Below, in pieces: positions 1 through 32,752 of a DNA stretch of 64,000 nt. Both the position numbers and the translations under genes were made by a program. Position 1 is the stretch's first letter, and each line of letters starts with the position of its first letter. Where the stretch lies: assembly GCF_028858725.1 (NCBI RefSeq), contig NC_084773.1, positions 4,950,350-5,014,349 on the forward strand, in the 5' to 3' direction. The notes below the pieces were generated by a model that was given only the letters and a program-made list of their open reading frames with translations, had not been told where the DNA came from and made no database searches. The DNA is from Colius striatus. Taxonomy: Eukaryota > Chordata > Aves > Coliiformes > Coliidae.

Positions 1-22054
<22,054 letters not shown>

Positions 22055-23055
22055 GGAGTGGCTGCCGGGCGGGCTGTGGGCAGGAGGAGGCGCTCCCTTC
22101 CCAGCAGAAGGCCGGAGACCAAATTGGAAACCGCTTCTGAGCGCCCCAGCCCTTCTCCTGCCGGGAAGCCGGGAGGAACCGCAGCCCATCCGCTGCCCTG
22201 TGTGAGCTGGAGGCTCGGGGCTGCGTCTGAGGCTCTGCAGCGAAGAGCCCTGGGCTTCGGCCTCTCCTCTCTCTGCCTTTGCTTTGGTTCTGGTTTTGGT
22301 TTTTTTTAATGTTTTCTGTTAGGCTGAGATGCCTCTCCTCTCCCAGGAAACTCCTGCAGATATTTCACAATATATTTTCTTTGTATAAAGTTCTTTCCTA
22401 AAGAACAGAAATAGTTTTATATAAAAATTTTTTAAAAAGCCAACAAAAAAAAAAACCCCCACACCCAGAAGAAGAGAGAGGCAGGTGGTGTAGCCCAGAG
22501 GGGATGAACTCTGTATTCCTGTAGTACCTTGTTACCAGGGGGTAGGGTCAGGGGAGAAAACACTCGTTTCAGATGAAGAGGTGTGTGGCTGCGTGTGCTC
22601 AGGCAGAGGATCATGGCTGCTGAGATGGGCGAGTGAGAATATTTTTTATGTTAAATATGATTTTATTTTTTAAAAGCCAAGCAGCCCCAGGTGTGAGCAG
22701 CTGCCAGCGTGCCAGGGGCTGTCACAGGCTGCCGGCCTCCGGACAGGAGCCCCAGGCGCTTTGCTGCCTGAGTACTGGCTGTTGAAGCAGAGAATTCTCA
22801 CTCCACAGCTATGGTGGGAGGCTGAAATCCTGGCTTGGCCTGCTCAGAGCCTGCTGTTCCTGAAGGCAGGGGCTGTGGGATGGATGTTTGAGCCCCCTTT
22901 CTCCCCTCTGCCCTTGGTGGTTCCAGTTTTTAAACCTTTATTTTTCTGTTGTTTTTTTCTTTCTTTCTCCCTCTTGCCCTCTGTGTGGAAACTGCAAATT
23001 GAAGGCCTTTTTCTTTAATGTAAAGTGTATTTATTAAAAAATACAATACAAATCC
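22055..23055 (+). other. DCAF1: DCAF1 3' UTR (3' limit inferred)
   Basis: No frame is conserved after the stop. The first part is GC-rich, and an AT-rich segment follows at 22370-22440. An ATTAAA signal lies at 23032-23037, followed by GT/T-rich sequence around 23085, so cleavage near 23055 would give a 3' UTR of about 1 kb. The limit is inferred and no transcript was examined. Confidence 0.55.
23032..23037 (+). terminator. DCAF1: Candidate poly(A) signal ATTAAA of DCAF1
   Basis: ATTAAA lies on the sense strand in an A-rich stretch, with TGTGTTCT-type sequence about 50 bp downstream. It is the best signal between the stop codon and the minisatellite; I saw no canonical AATAAA there. Confidence 0.5.
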
Positions 23056-23399
23056 TGTCTCTGCCTGTGAATTGCAGCTCTGTGTTCTCCCAGCAGGTGC
23101 ATGGCGTGCTCTGTGCACCCAGGGAGCACCAAGGGCAAAGTAAACAAGCGGGGAGATTGCTGCAAGCTGCACCCAGAGCTGCTCCCAAATCCAACCTGTT
23201 CATTTATTTGACAGCCCAGAGTTCTCGGGGGCATTTGTGGGCAGCAGGCTCTGTCCTGGCTGCCTGTGTGGGAGCTGAAGGTGCTGCCAACATCAGCCTC
23301 TGCTTTGTCTCCAGATGCCCCAGAACAGATGCAGCTCAGCTCCAGGAAGGGTCCCAAGCTGGAGGGAACCTCTCACTTCAACCTGGGGTCAGAAGGCAG

Positions 23400-24365
23400 G
23401 AGGAGTGCTGGGCCTCCTCAGCCCTGTGCTGGGTAACCCAGGTGCCCTGGGCCATGTGGGGCTTGGGGTGACCCAGACAGCCTCAGCACTGGGCCCTGTG
23501 GGGTTGGGGGTGACCCAGGTGCCCTCCAGGCTGGGCCTCCTCAGCCATGTGGGGTTTGGGATGACTGAGGCAGCCTCAGCACTGCGCCTCCTCAGCCCTA
23601 TGGGATTCAGGGTGACCCAGGCAGCCTCGACACTGGGCCTCCTCAGCCCTGTGGGGTTTGGGGTGACCCAGGTGCCCTCAGGGCTGGGCCTCCTCAGCCA
23701 TGTGGGGTTTGGGGTGACCCAGGTGCCCTCCAGGCTGGGCCTCCTCAGTCCTGTGGGGTTTGGGGTGACCCAGGTGCCCTCCAGGCTGGGCCTCCTCAGC
23801 CCTGTGGGGTTTGGGGTGACCCAGGTGCCCTCCAGGCTGGGCCTCCTCAGTCCTGTGGGGTTTGGGGTGACCCAGGTGCCCTCAGGGCTGGGCCTCCTCA
23901 GCCATGTGGGGTTTGGGGTGACCCAGGTGCCCTCCAGGCTGGGCCTCCTAAGTTCTGTGGGGTTTGGGATGACCCAGGTGCCCTCCAGATTGGGCCTCCT
24001 CAGCCATGTGGGGTTTGGGGTGACCCAGGCAACCTCAACACTGGACCTCCTCAGCCATGTGGGATGACCTCAGGGCTCGGCCTCCTTAGCTCTGTGGGGT
24101 TTGGGGTGACCTAGGTGCCCTCTGGGCTGGGCCTCCTCAGTCCTGTGGGGTTTGGGGTGACCCAGGTGCCCTCTGGGCTGGGCCTCCTCAGCCCTGTGGG
24201 GTTTGGGGTGACCCAGGTGCCCTCAGGGCTGGGCCTCCTCAGCCCTGTGGGGTGACCTCAGGGCTGGGCCTCCTCAGCCCTGTGGGGTTTGGGGTGACCC
24301 AGGTGCCCTCAGGGCTGGGCCTCCTCAGCCCTGTGGGGTTTGGCATGACCCAGGCAGCCTTGTGG
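23400..24365. repeat. 51-bp minisatellite, about 19 units
   Basis: Tandem units of the form GTGGGGTTTGGGGTGACCCA, then GGTGCCCTCCAGGCTGGGCC, then TCCTCAGCCCT repeat at exactly 51-bp steps from about 23651 to 24008. Degraded units lie on the left (23450-23650). Two shortened units lie on the right, at about 24059 and 24246. Because 51 is a multiple of 3, the + strand stays open for 250 codons as a 17-residue repeat, but nothing suggests that it is translated. Each unit carries two G-runs on the + strand. Confidence 0.95.
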
Positions 24366-27300
24366 CTACGCTGGCAGAAGGCACCATGGGTGCTCCTGTT
24401 TGTACATGACAAGAGGCCCTGCCCTTAGAAGGAGGATGATAAAACCCTGCAGCTGAGTGTTTGATTTCGCTGTGTGGCACACAACTGCACAGCTCAGCTC
24501 TGTGAGTCAGAGCTGGGAGGGCAGCAGGCTTGGACAAGGCCACTAAAGGTGCTGTTTATTCCCAGGTGTTCAGGTAACAGACACTCAGCTTTTCCCCTTT
24601 CTCTGTTTTGGCCACTTCCAGAATAGGGTTTGAGGCTTCTCACTCCTTGGCACTACAGCAAGTTTCCCACCATGAACTGTGCTCATTTCAACTAAAGCTC
24701 AAGCCTTTATTGCTTGAGGAGGAAGGATTTTGTTTTTAACCAAGAGAAAGGATAGCTTCTCTCCCCTCCAGCATCACATCTACTTAATGCACTTACCCCG
24801 GGCTGCTTGTTAATAATTAAAAAGAAAGGTTCTGCTGCAACTTATAATGGATGATTTTACCCTACAGAGTTGATAAAGACAAACAAGTTGTGACTACCAC
24901 AGCATTTAAGACCTGCATTCTGACTGGATGGGATTGAAAATCAGAGATGACATCCAACAGCTGGGGAAGGCAGCTTCTGCCTCATCAAAACCCACCTTAC
25001 ACAGCTTTACCTTGGAAAACATGCTGCTCAGGGGTAGGGAAAGGAAACGCAAAGCATGTCCTTGACTACTGCACGAGGTATGGTGCCAGATGTCCCTGTC
25101 TTGTTCTGGTGTTACACCCCAGCTACAATCAGCTGCATCTGTTGCTGTTTAGGCCTGGCTATCTCAGAAAAATTACCAACTATTTTTGTGAGGCTCAACC
25201 AAACCATCTAAGCTGGAGCTCCTATCTGTAAGTTTGATTTGAAAGTGGGTCCCTCTAAGTGCGTTCCCACACACACACACACCTATTCCAACTGTATTAG
25301 AGCCCAAGTGAGTGTGCTGTGCCCTCAGTCCACCAAGCCCTGCCAAAGCAGCTGCCTCTGCCTGTCCTGGGCAGCCTCCCAGCCTCTGTCCGTCCCGCAG
25401 AGCTGCTGCAGTTCCACACGCAGCCGCGGGGGAGGTGTCTGCACCGACACACCTCCCACGTTTGGGGCGGCAGGGCAGAGGGCGACTGGAAGGGGCTGCA
25501 AAAGGGGGATTTAGAGTTGAGGGCTTGCGGGGATTTGGTTGGTTTTGTCAGGCTGTGATTCTGCAGTGCCTTGGGATAGGGAGAAATCTCAGCGTTTGGA
25601 AAATCACTCTCCCTGGCATCATGATTTAATCTATTTAAAAGCAGGGGGTTTGGAGAGAGTCCAGTAATCTTCCTGAACACAGGCAGCACGTTGCTGCTGT
25701 GATGCTGTGCAGCATCTCTCCTACGGAGACATTGCAGACCTTGGCTTTAGGGGGTGGAAGGGACATTTGAATGTCCTGCCAGCTGACTCAGCCATCCCTA
25801 CCTCTGCAAGGCTGGGAAGCCTGTGCAGAAAGGATGCTGCATTTCCCCTGGTGATGTGAGCAGAGACAAGCTCTGCACAGCCCCAGGCTGTGCCCTCCTG
25901 TCAGCACAGTCCTCTCCACTCTGTGACTGGACCACGAGTGCCTGCTCAGCCTGTTTGGTACCCTGCAGCACAGCTCCATGAACTACAGGCTGGGTAACCA
26001 TTGTGCCAGCACCTGGGGAGACTGCACATACATCCCTACAGCACAGTGGTTCAAAACAACCATCTCATATAGGCTATGGCTTGGAGATCAGGATAGAAAC
26101 CTCAGGGCTCCTCAGTACTTTAACCTGTATGTTAACTAAAGGCAGTAACCAAGGCATGATGGGCTCCTCAGCACTGGTCATAAGCCCTTACTGGGCTCTG
26201 GGCCTGCCCAGGGCTCACCCTCTGGTGCAGGTTTCTGTTGTAGGACAGATGGGCAGCTTTGTATGATGGAACAGTCACTGAATGGGTGCATAAAGAAAAA
26301 GTAATGAAGCACTTCAGTCTAGATATTAATGTTCTCAGACCACTCAATCCACAGTCTCTCACTTTGGTCCCACTTGGAGCTTCAGCTCACCCTCAAACAG
26401 CCAGAGCCCATTACCCTGCTGCAATTACCTCCCTGCCACTGCTGTACTGGGCTGAGACACCACACACCCCTCCAGTATTGTTCAACTCACCGTCTTCCAC
26501 CGAGGAACTCCAACCTCCACCCAGGGCTGTGCTCTTCCTTCCATCACCTCGATTCTGTATCTTCTCCCACAGAACTGACTCCCACCCCAATTTAAGGGCT
26601 GAGTCTTGCAAGCTGCAGGACACAGCTGTGGTGTTAATTTTGCTGTTAACAATCTACCTCTTTTCAGGCCTGTTTCACCTGGAGCCAGCCTGGATGTGTG
26701 TGTGAGAGCAAGGCAAACCTACAGCACAGCCTGACTGCTCCAGCAATGGCTGTGGCTCACACACTCTGGGGAGCACAGACAGCTCAGGTCAGCAGCTTAG
26801 AGGCCTGATGCTGCTTCTCTCCCAGGTGTTTTCCCCTTAAACTCTCTAACTCCTCATTTACACCTGTTAATTTGTTTGTAGGAGGGAGATCTGTTGGTCC
26901 TTCATTCACACACACCTGCTGCAACCATCAGCCACTTGGCTGGGAAAAGAAATCCCAGCATTAAAAATCTTGAGCAACCCAAAGCACGACAGTGTTTGGC
27001 TTCTAAAATCCACCACGTTATTATTTACTTGTCTCAAAGGTAAAGTGAGAGATTGGGGTGTGGTGCAATTTTCTGGTGGTTCCCTGGCTTTGCCATTAAG
27101 CAGTTGCAGCCTTTATCAGGTATTGCTTTCATTTCTTTCTTTCCCTTCTGATTCCTCCCATTCACACCCCATCATCACACCCACACAGACACAGAGCAAG
27201 CTGTGTGCTGCAGCTCCCTGCCTGCGAGCACCAGACAGGCATTTGGTTGGCACTGTCCCCTCTGCCCTGCCTCAGGGTCTCTGATGGCTCTGTGACTCTG

Positions 27301-27369
27301 CCCATAGGGCGCATTGAATAGCGCTTGGTTTCAGATGACAACGGGTACAATTGTTGCCGTTCGGCACCG
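24366..27369. other. Intergenic sequence between the convergent genes DCAF1 and RBM15B
   Basis: About 3 kb without a recognisable gene. It holds a short (AC)n run at 25269-25282 and moderate GC around 25330-25500. Open frames are short and without domains. Confidence 0.75.
25269..25282. repeat. Short (AC)n microsatellite
   Basis: Seven AC dinucleotides in a row. Confidence 0.8.
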
Positions 27370-27640
27370 TCTGCGTTTACAACAGCGAGGTTAAAAGTCG
27401 GGGGTCCTTGTAAACGTGTAAAACCCGGGGCAGCCCCGCGACCCCGCGCCGAGCGGCCGCGGGTCGGGAAAGGCACGTCCGGGCGGCTGCGGGGGCGGCT
27501 GCGGGGGGCGGCTGCGGGGCGGCTGCGGGGAGCGCTCGGCCGCTGCTCCGGCGGCCCCGCTGAGCCCCGCGCCCCGGCAATCCGTCCTCCGAGCCCCGCA
27601 GCTGTACCCTACGGCCAGCATTACTTCTGGGATGCATGAT
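27370..27640. promoter_or_regulatory. Isolated CpG island in the DCAF1-RBM15B intergenic region
   Basis: A sharply bounded stretch is very rich in CpG, including about four tandem GGGCGGCTGCGG-like units at about 27480-27530. The flanks on both sides are ordinary AT-leaning sequence. No known gene start is nearby: RBM15B begins 4.5 kb away and DCAF1 ends 5.3 kb away. It could be an unannotated non-coding RNA promoter or an enhancer-type CpG island. The call rests on composition only. Confidence 0.6.
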
Positions 27641-29085
27641 GAAGGGAAATACCAAGCCCCTCGGGATCTCCCCGACTCACTGGATTTAATATAATGGCAG
27701 TATTAAGTGTTAAAAAATCAAAAGCAACCAAGAAACCAACCCCTGCTCCCTGATAGCAGCACCTGTATCAATTAAGCACCCGCTAACACATCCTCAGCTG
27801 ATGATGGCCCTGCTGTGGAATTGTAGGGTTAGACAATTGGAAAAAAAGAAGAATAAAAGCATCATTAGAGTGAGTTATGCTCCCTGCTGTGCAGCTCTGG
27901 ATGCCAGTCACACCTGAGAGCAGAGTCTGCTGGGTCAGAGACTGGTGCAAGAACCACTCTGCTTCTCCCAGTTTTATTCACTTGCTTAACATCGAAATGA
28001 ACAATCACCTGCAAATGTAAAGGAAAACCTTAAAATGCAGCGTTTGCAATCCCACACAACTTTCTGTAAGCCTCCTAAAATCTCCAGGCATCGTTTGAAG
28101 CCAATGGAAGCATCCCCCAAGGGATGTGTGTGGCTGTGAACCGCAGCTGGAACCCATCACTGCATCCCCACACTACAGAGCCATCAGCAGCGCCCAGGTC
28201 ACGGCTGCTCCCCCAGAACCTGCCACACAGGACAGGGGACAGAGCCACCCCATCTTCAGTGCTGTCGAAGTTTGGTCTCTGGAGTTTGCTGCAGTCACAA
28301 GCAGGTTTCTTGTGGCAAAACATTTTCAGCCAGCCAGATGTGTTTTTCTCTCTTAAAGTCTGCAGATAAGTTTCAACTGTAGCAAAAAGTTCCTGTTGTG
28401 TTGCCATAAAGGATTTCAGAGAGGGCAACGCAATCCCCTACCGAAGGGGCACCTGCAATTTAGCCAGAACCCACTGTGCCCTTTCCTTGGCTACATCTAA
28501 CACAGGCACATGAAGGTTCTCCCTTAGAATGACCATTTTTTCCCCCTGTTCTCCTTGCTATTTTCCTTTATAAGAACTGGGACAGCCAAACCTGATTTTT
28601 GTTTTACCCAAGCACATCTGAGAGGTGTCAGGTGCTCTCAGACCTCCCAGAACTGAATCCAGAGTCGACACCTTTGTGGCAAACTTTTCACCAAGGATTA
28701 ACTGTAATCTCTCTGTTATTACCCTGTTCATGGTCAGGACTTCTTCCTTGGCTTCCTGGGAAGCTTCTCTCTTCCATCAGCGAGTCAATAGCAATGCACC
28801 CAGACTCAAACTTACCAAATAAAAAGCAAAGAGGACAAAAAAAGAAATAGAAGGAAAAAACAAAGGATGGAGAACCAACCTTTGGGAGTCAGCACGAAGC
28901 AGCCCACCCCCTCCCTTCCCCCTCCCGGCTTGCAGGAGACACCTAGAGTCAGAGGAGGTGCGTGAGGATGGGGCTGAGCAGCCCAAGGGGGCTGGGACCG
29001 TCACCTCCCAGCTCCTGACAGCACAGGGAACCAGCCCCTGCTGGGCAGAAAAACTAGGATACTGCACAAGTTTAGAAATCCATCA
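27641..29085. other. Intergenic sequence downstream of RBM15B
   Basis: No recognisable gene or repeat. A minus-strand AATAAA (TTTATT at 27973-27978) could serve a longer RBM15B 3' UTR. Confidence 0.6.
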
Positions 29086-29096
29086 GTGAACAAGGC

Positions 29097-29102
29097 TTTA
29101 CT
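29097..29102 (-). terminator. RBM15B: Candidate RBM15B poly(A) signal AGTAAA (variant)
   Basis: On the minus strand an AT-rich 3' UTR of about 230 nt runs from the stop codon to AGTAAA, followed by GT/T-rich sequence (CTTGTTCACTG). AGTAAA is a known weaker variant of AATAAA. A distal AATAAA at 27973 is the alternative. Confidence 0.5.
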
Positions 29103-29334
29103 GACAACTTTTCATACAGTTAAAAAACAAAAAATACAGAACAACAGCGGACAGTGTCACCTATTAAAAACGAATAAAATGGGCTCTATTTAAATGGTAT
29201 TAAAATTAATTGGGAACTAAAAATCTTACCACTTTGGTCGAGGTGTTTTGAGCCTCCACCAAAATGATTGGCCTTAAAAACAGCTGGGTTTGTGACACAC
29301 AAAGAAAACATGGAATTTGAAAAGACAGTGTGGG

Positions 29335-32101
29335 CTAGGCAGTGTCTTTGACTATAACTATCACCATATGTTCTTCTTCTAACTTCCCCAATGTCCTTAG
29401 TGCTGACTGGAGGTACTGCTGAGAGAATTCACAAGGAGGGAACGCGTAAAGCATGCCCGTGCTGTCTCTGCCCTTCGCCCCTCCCACGGGCAGGCTGATA
29501 ACCCCAGCAGCCTGCTTCTGTTTCAAGTAGGAGACCAGATTCCTGAGAAGCCGTCGCTGCAGGCCGGGCTCCACGCCAGGGAAGGTCCCCTCGGGCCCGG
29601 CCGCTGCCGGGGCGGACTGGGTGGCCAGGAGCACGGCGTAGCCGTTGGGGCTGCCTTGTTTGATCCGGCGAGTCACTTCGTCCAGCTTGGGCTGGTCCAG
29701 CCGAAGTCTCTGAGCGATTTTGAGCTGCGTTAACTTCCCGCCGGACGAGTGGTCTTTGAGGAGTCCGTTGATGACGCCCAGGTCTCCCTCCAGGATGTGC
29801 ATAGAGGTGGGGAAGCAGCTGTTTTTGAGCACGAGAAGCCCGTTCCAAGCGAGCTGCAGCGTCTGAGCGTACTCCGATAAATTCTTTAGCTTTTTGGTCT
29901 CAGATTTTGGCTCCTCGTGAGTTTTGGGCTCCGACTCACCGGTTCGATGATTGCGTTCGCTGTCCCTTTTCTTCGGCTGGGGAGCGTCGGGTGCCTCCCG
30001 GTGGGGCTTCTCCTCGGCCGCGTGACGATTGTTCTGCAGGGAGTTACTCTGCTCCTTCTCGGCTCCGGATTCTGTAGTGTGGTTCTCCTTGCGAGCCCTG
30101 TCGGGGCTGCGGTCTAGAGCTGTCCCACCGGCCTTCGTCCTGCTTCTGTCCTCGTAAGGCGAGTGAGCAGTCCTGCTGCGGTCGCTGGAGAGGCTGCGGC
30201 GCTTCCGCCTCTCCTCCCAGGGCTTGGGCACGCCGCGCTCGCTGCCGTCGCCGCCCCAGCGCTCCCCGCTGCGGCTGCGCACCGACCGGCTGTAGCTCTC
30301 CAAGTTGTTCCTGCGCTCGGCAGCTTTGGCTGGGCTGGCCCAGTCCGCCTCGGCAAAGCTCCTGTCTCTGTCCGAGTACAGGAGATGCGGGGGAGTCCTA
30401 TCCCGCACCCTCAAGTCTTGCTCGAGGCTCCTGTGCCTGCTGTACCCGTCGGCCAGCAGCTCGTAGTGCACGGGCAGCGGCGCGGGCTGGTACTGCTGCG
30501 GGTATCTCGTCTCTTCTGCTTTGGCAAAATCCACTCGGAGCCTCCTCTCGGGGCCACCCAAGGGGAAGCCCCTCATCTGGGCACAGGCGGCCTGGGCAGC
30601 GTCCAGGCTCTCGTACTGGATGTAGGCGAAGCTGTCGCCCTTCACGTAGTCAATAGTCCTGATGCTGCCGAAGCGGTCGAACTCCCTGGCCAGGGCCGCC
30701 AGGGAGGTGCTGGGACCGAGGCCACCCACCCACAGCCTGGTAGTCGGGTTGGCTTTCCCGTAGCCAATTTTGATAGGGTTCCTGCCGACAACGCGGCCCG
30801 ACATGGCCACCTTGGCCCGATGCGCCATGTCCAAGTTCTGGAACTTGAGGAAGGCGTAGGCGCCGCCCTGGCCGCGCGCCGGGCGCTTGATCACCACCTC
30901 CTCAATGATGCCGTACTTCTCGAAGGCCCGTCTCAGCTCCACCTCCGACACGTTGTGGTCCAGGTTGCCAATGAAGAGGTTGCGGGTGGCTCTCTGGTCG
31001 TCCTCCGGCATCAGGTCTTCCTCGGCCACGATGGGGTAACTGTACGGGCGGCCGCGCTCGTCGTACAGCCCGTAGTAATCCAGGGCCCTCTCCCGCTCCC
31101 GGGACAGCCCGATGGCGGCCGCCTCCAAGGCAAAGGCGGCGGCGGCGGCGTGAGCGTGCCGGGGCCGCGGCTCCCGCAGCAGCGGGCTGGTGACGGGAGA
31201 CAGCGACCGCTGCTTGTACTGGTAGGTGCCGTGGATGGGCGGCAGGTAGCCCAGCGGCTCGGGCGAGGGGGCGGGCGGCGGCGTGCGGCTCCGCCGGCCC
31301 CCGCGCAGATACACCGGCTCCACCTTGAGGGGCCGATCGTAGAGGAGCAGCTGCCGAGCCCGGGCGTGCCGGCGGGCGTCGCGGGCGTCCCCGGGGTGTC
31401 GGAAGTTGACGTAGGCGACGCGGCCGAGCTCGGGCGTGTGGGACAGTTTGACACTGATGTCCCCGGCGCCCCCCCCCCGCGAAGCGCTGGAAGAGGCGGA
31501 ACAGCCCGTCCTCCAGAAGCTGGTCCGGCAGGGCCGCGCTCAGCCCGCTCACCAGCAGCGTCTTGTACTCACAGGCGCCGGGCGGCTCCCCGGCCAGGCC
31601 CGCCGACCCCCCCAGCGGCGCCAGCAGCAGCGAGGGCGCGGCGCCCGGCGGCGGCCCGGCCAGCAGCAGCGACGGGGCCACCACGGCGCCCGGCAGGGCC
31701 TTGGCCTTGGGCACGCCGAGCGCCCGGGACGACGAGGAGGAGGAGGAGGAGGAAGCGGAGGGGGCGGCCTGGCTGCCGCCGCGGGCGCCCGAGGCCGAGC
31801 CGCTCCCCGCCGGGCGGTGGTTCGAGTCGCCGCCGCCGCCGCCGGTGCGCTCATCGCCGCGGTGGCTGCGGGAGCTGGAGCCGCCTCCGCCGCCGCCGCC
31901 TCCGGTGATGCCGCCGCCTCCGCCGCTGCCGCCGCCGCCGGGCGTGGACTTGTCCCGGCTGCTGCGGGAGGCGCCCGAGCTCCGGTGCGGGCCGCGCCGG
32001 CTGCTGCTCTCGCGCTCGCGCTCGCGGGGCCGCTTGGCGGCGGCGGCGCGGCCTCCCGCGGCCCCCGGCGGGCTGGAGTCCCGCTCGCTGCCGCGCTTCA
32101 T
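29335..32101 (-). CDS. RBM15B: RBM15B, single-exon SPEN-family RNA-binding protein; frame interrupted at a C10 run
   Basis: RBM15B is a nuclear RNA-binding protein of the SPEN family. It helps recruit the WTAP/METTL3 m6A writer to RNA and acts in Xist silencing, splicing and export. The ATG at 32101 starts MKRGSERDSSP, like other RBM15B proteins; the stop is TAG at 29337-29335. Low-complexity Gly/Ser/Arg fills residues 1-176. RRM1 starts near residue 177 (EYKTLLVSGLS), RRM2 near 371 (RNLFIGNLDHNVSEVEL), RRM3 near 452 (TRLWVGGLG); an Arg/Ser-rich region follows, and SPOC spans about 737-918 (KNLSEYAQTLQL to VIVIVKDTA). The frame shifts inside RRM1 at codons 208-211, where the + strand has ten C (31469-31478). 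Nine or twelve would restore one frame; nine gives 921 aa, against about 890 in human. The gene has no introns, as in human. A downstream GTG at 31323 is not a start. Confidence 0.94.
31469..31478. repeat. C10 homopolymer (G10 in the transcript) at the RBM15B frameshift
   Basis: Ten consecutive C on the + strand. The RBM15B frame upstream (codons 1-211) and downstream (from GDISVKLSHTPELGRVAY) differ by one base exactly here. See the RBM15B entry. Confidence 0.97.
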
Positions 32102-32141
32102 GGCGCCGGGGCCCGCGGCTCAGGAGACGCCTCCGGCGGCC

Positions 32142-32152
32142 GCCGCCATCTT
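32142..32152 (-). promoter_or_regulatory. RBM15B: YY1-type motif in the RBM15B 5' UTR/promoter
   Basis: The minus strand reads AAGATGGCGGC, matching the YY1 consensus (AANATGGCGGC), about 40 bp upstream of the start codon. YY1 sites of this type commonly sit just downstream of TATA-less CpG-island starts. Binding is inferred. Confidence 0.6.
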
Positions 32153-32372
32153 GGACAAAAGGGAACGAAGGCGGCTCCGGCCGCCGCGCCGCGCGGGCCC
32201 TACGTCATCGCCCCGCGTCCCGCCGCATGGCGGCGTCAGGGGGGCGCGATGGCGCCGCACCGCGACGTGCCCCGAGCGCGCCTCCCGCCCGCGCGCACGT
32301 GACAGCGGCCGGCCAATCGCGGCGGGCGCCGGCGCGCGCCTGGCCAGGCCCCGCCCACCGCCGCGTTATTTT

Positions 32373-32388
32373 GGGGGGGGGGGGGGGG
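32373..32388. repeat. G16 homopolymer between RBM15B and MANF
   Basis: Sixteen G in a row on the + strand, followed by AGGTGGGCG. It lies between the MANF 3' end and the RBM15B start codon, and its length is likely to vary between individuals and assemblies. Confidence 0.95.
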
Positions 32389-32523
32389 AGGTGGGCGCGC
32401 GCTGGCGGAGCCGGCCCCGCGCTGCGTGGGGGGGGGCGGCGAAGGGAAGGGGGGTGTCGGTGTCGGTGGGGGTCCCGCAATCACGTCACACGGCACGTGT
32501 CCGCCCGGTAGCAACCGTTGCAC

Positions 32524-32529
32524 TTTAAT
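32524..32529 (-). terminator. MANF: MANF poly(A) signal ATTAAA
   Basis: The minus strand reads GTTCATTAAAGTGCAA about 40 nt after the MANF stop codon, followed by GT-rich sequence (GTGTGACGTG). This predicts a very short 3' UTR with cleavage near 32505. Confidence 0.7.
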
Positions 32530-32567
32530 GAACGTCCCGTACAGCGCGCCTCGGCCGCGGCCGCCGC

Positions 32568-32752
32568 TCAGAGGTCCGCGCGGGCGCCGGCGGCCCGCGG
32601 CGCGTACTTGGGCATCAGTTCGTGGATCCTGCGGATGAAGTCGGATTTCTCGGCGCAGCCCTTGCACGCCTCGCCCCAGTCGTCCAGGATCCGCCGCAGC
32701 TCCTTGACGCGCAGCTTGCGCAGGTCGGCGGTGCTCAGGTCGATCTGCTTGT
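32568..32752 (-). CDS. MANF: MANF coding exon 4 (SAP-like domain)
   Basis: Acceptor AG at 32754-32753 (CCCCGCAG). It encodes (D)[19 protein letters not shown] and on through the CKGC motif to MPKYAP and RADL, with TGA at 32570-32568. Confidence 0.97.

Noticed and set aside
23315-24067. 250-codon frame with a 17-residue repeat
   Set aside because: It is explained by a 51-bp tandem repeat whose period is a multiple of 3. It ends at the first out-of-frame short unit, and there is no other coding evidence.
31321-31323. GTG at 31323 as the RBM15B start
   Set aside because: It is an internal Val (KVEPVYL). The true start is the ATG at 32101; the apparent restart is caused by the C10 frameshift.
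30163-31908. 581-codon open frame on the + strand across RBM15B
   Set aside because: It is antisense to a well-supported coding exon in GC-rich DNA with few stop codons, and shows no domain.
31563-32528. 321-codon and related + strand frames in the RBM15B promoter island
   Set aside because: They arise from high GC and proline/alanine codons. There is no start context or family match, and they are antisense to RBM15B.
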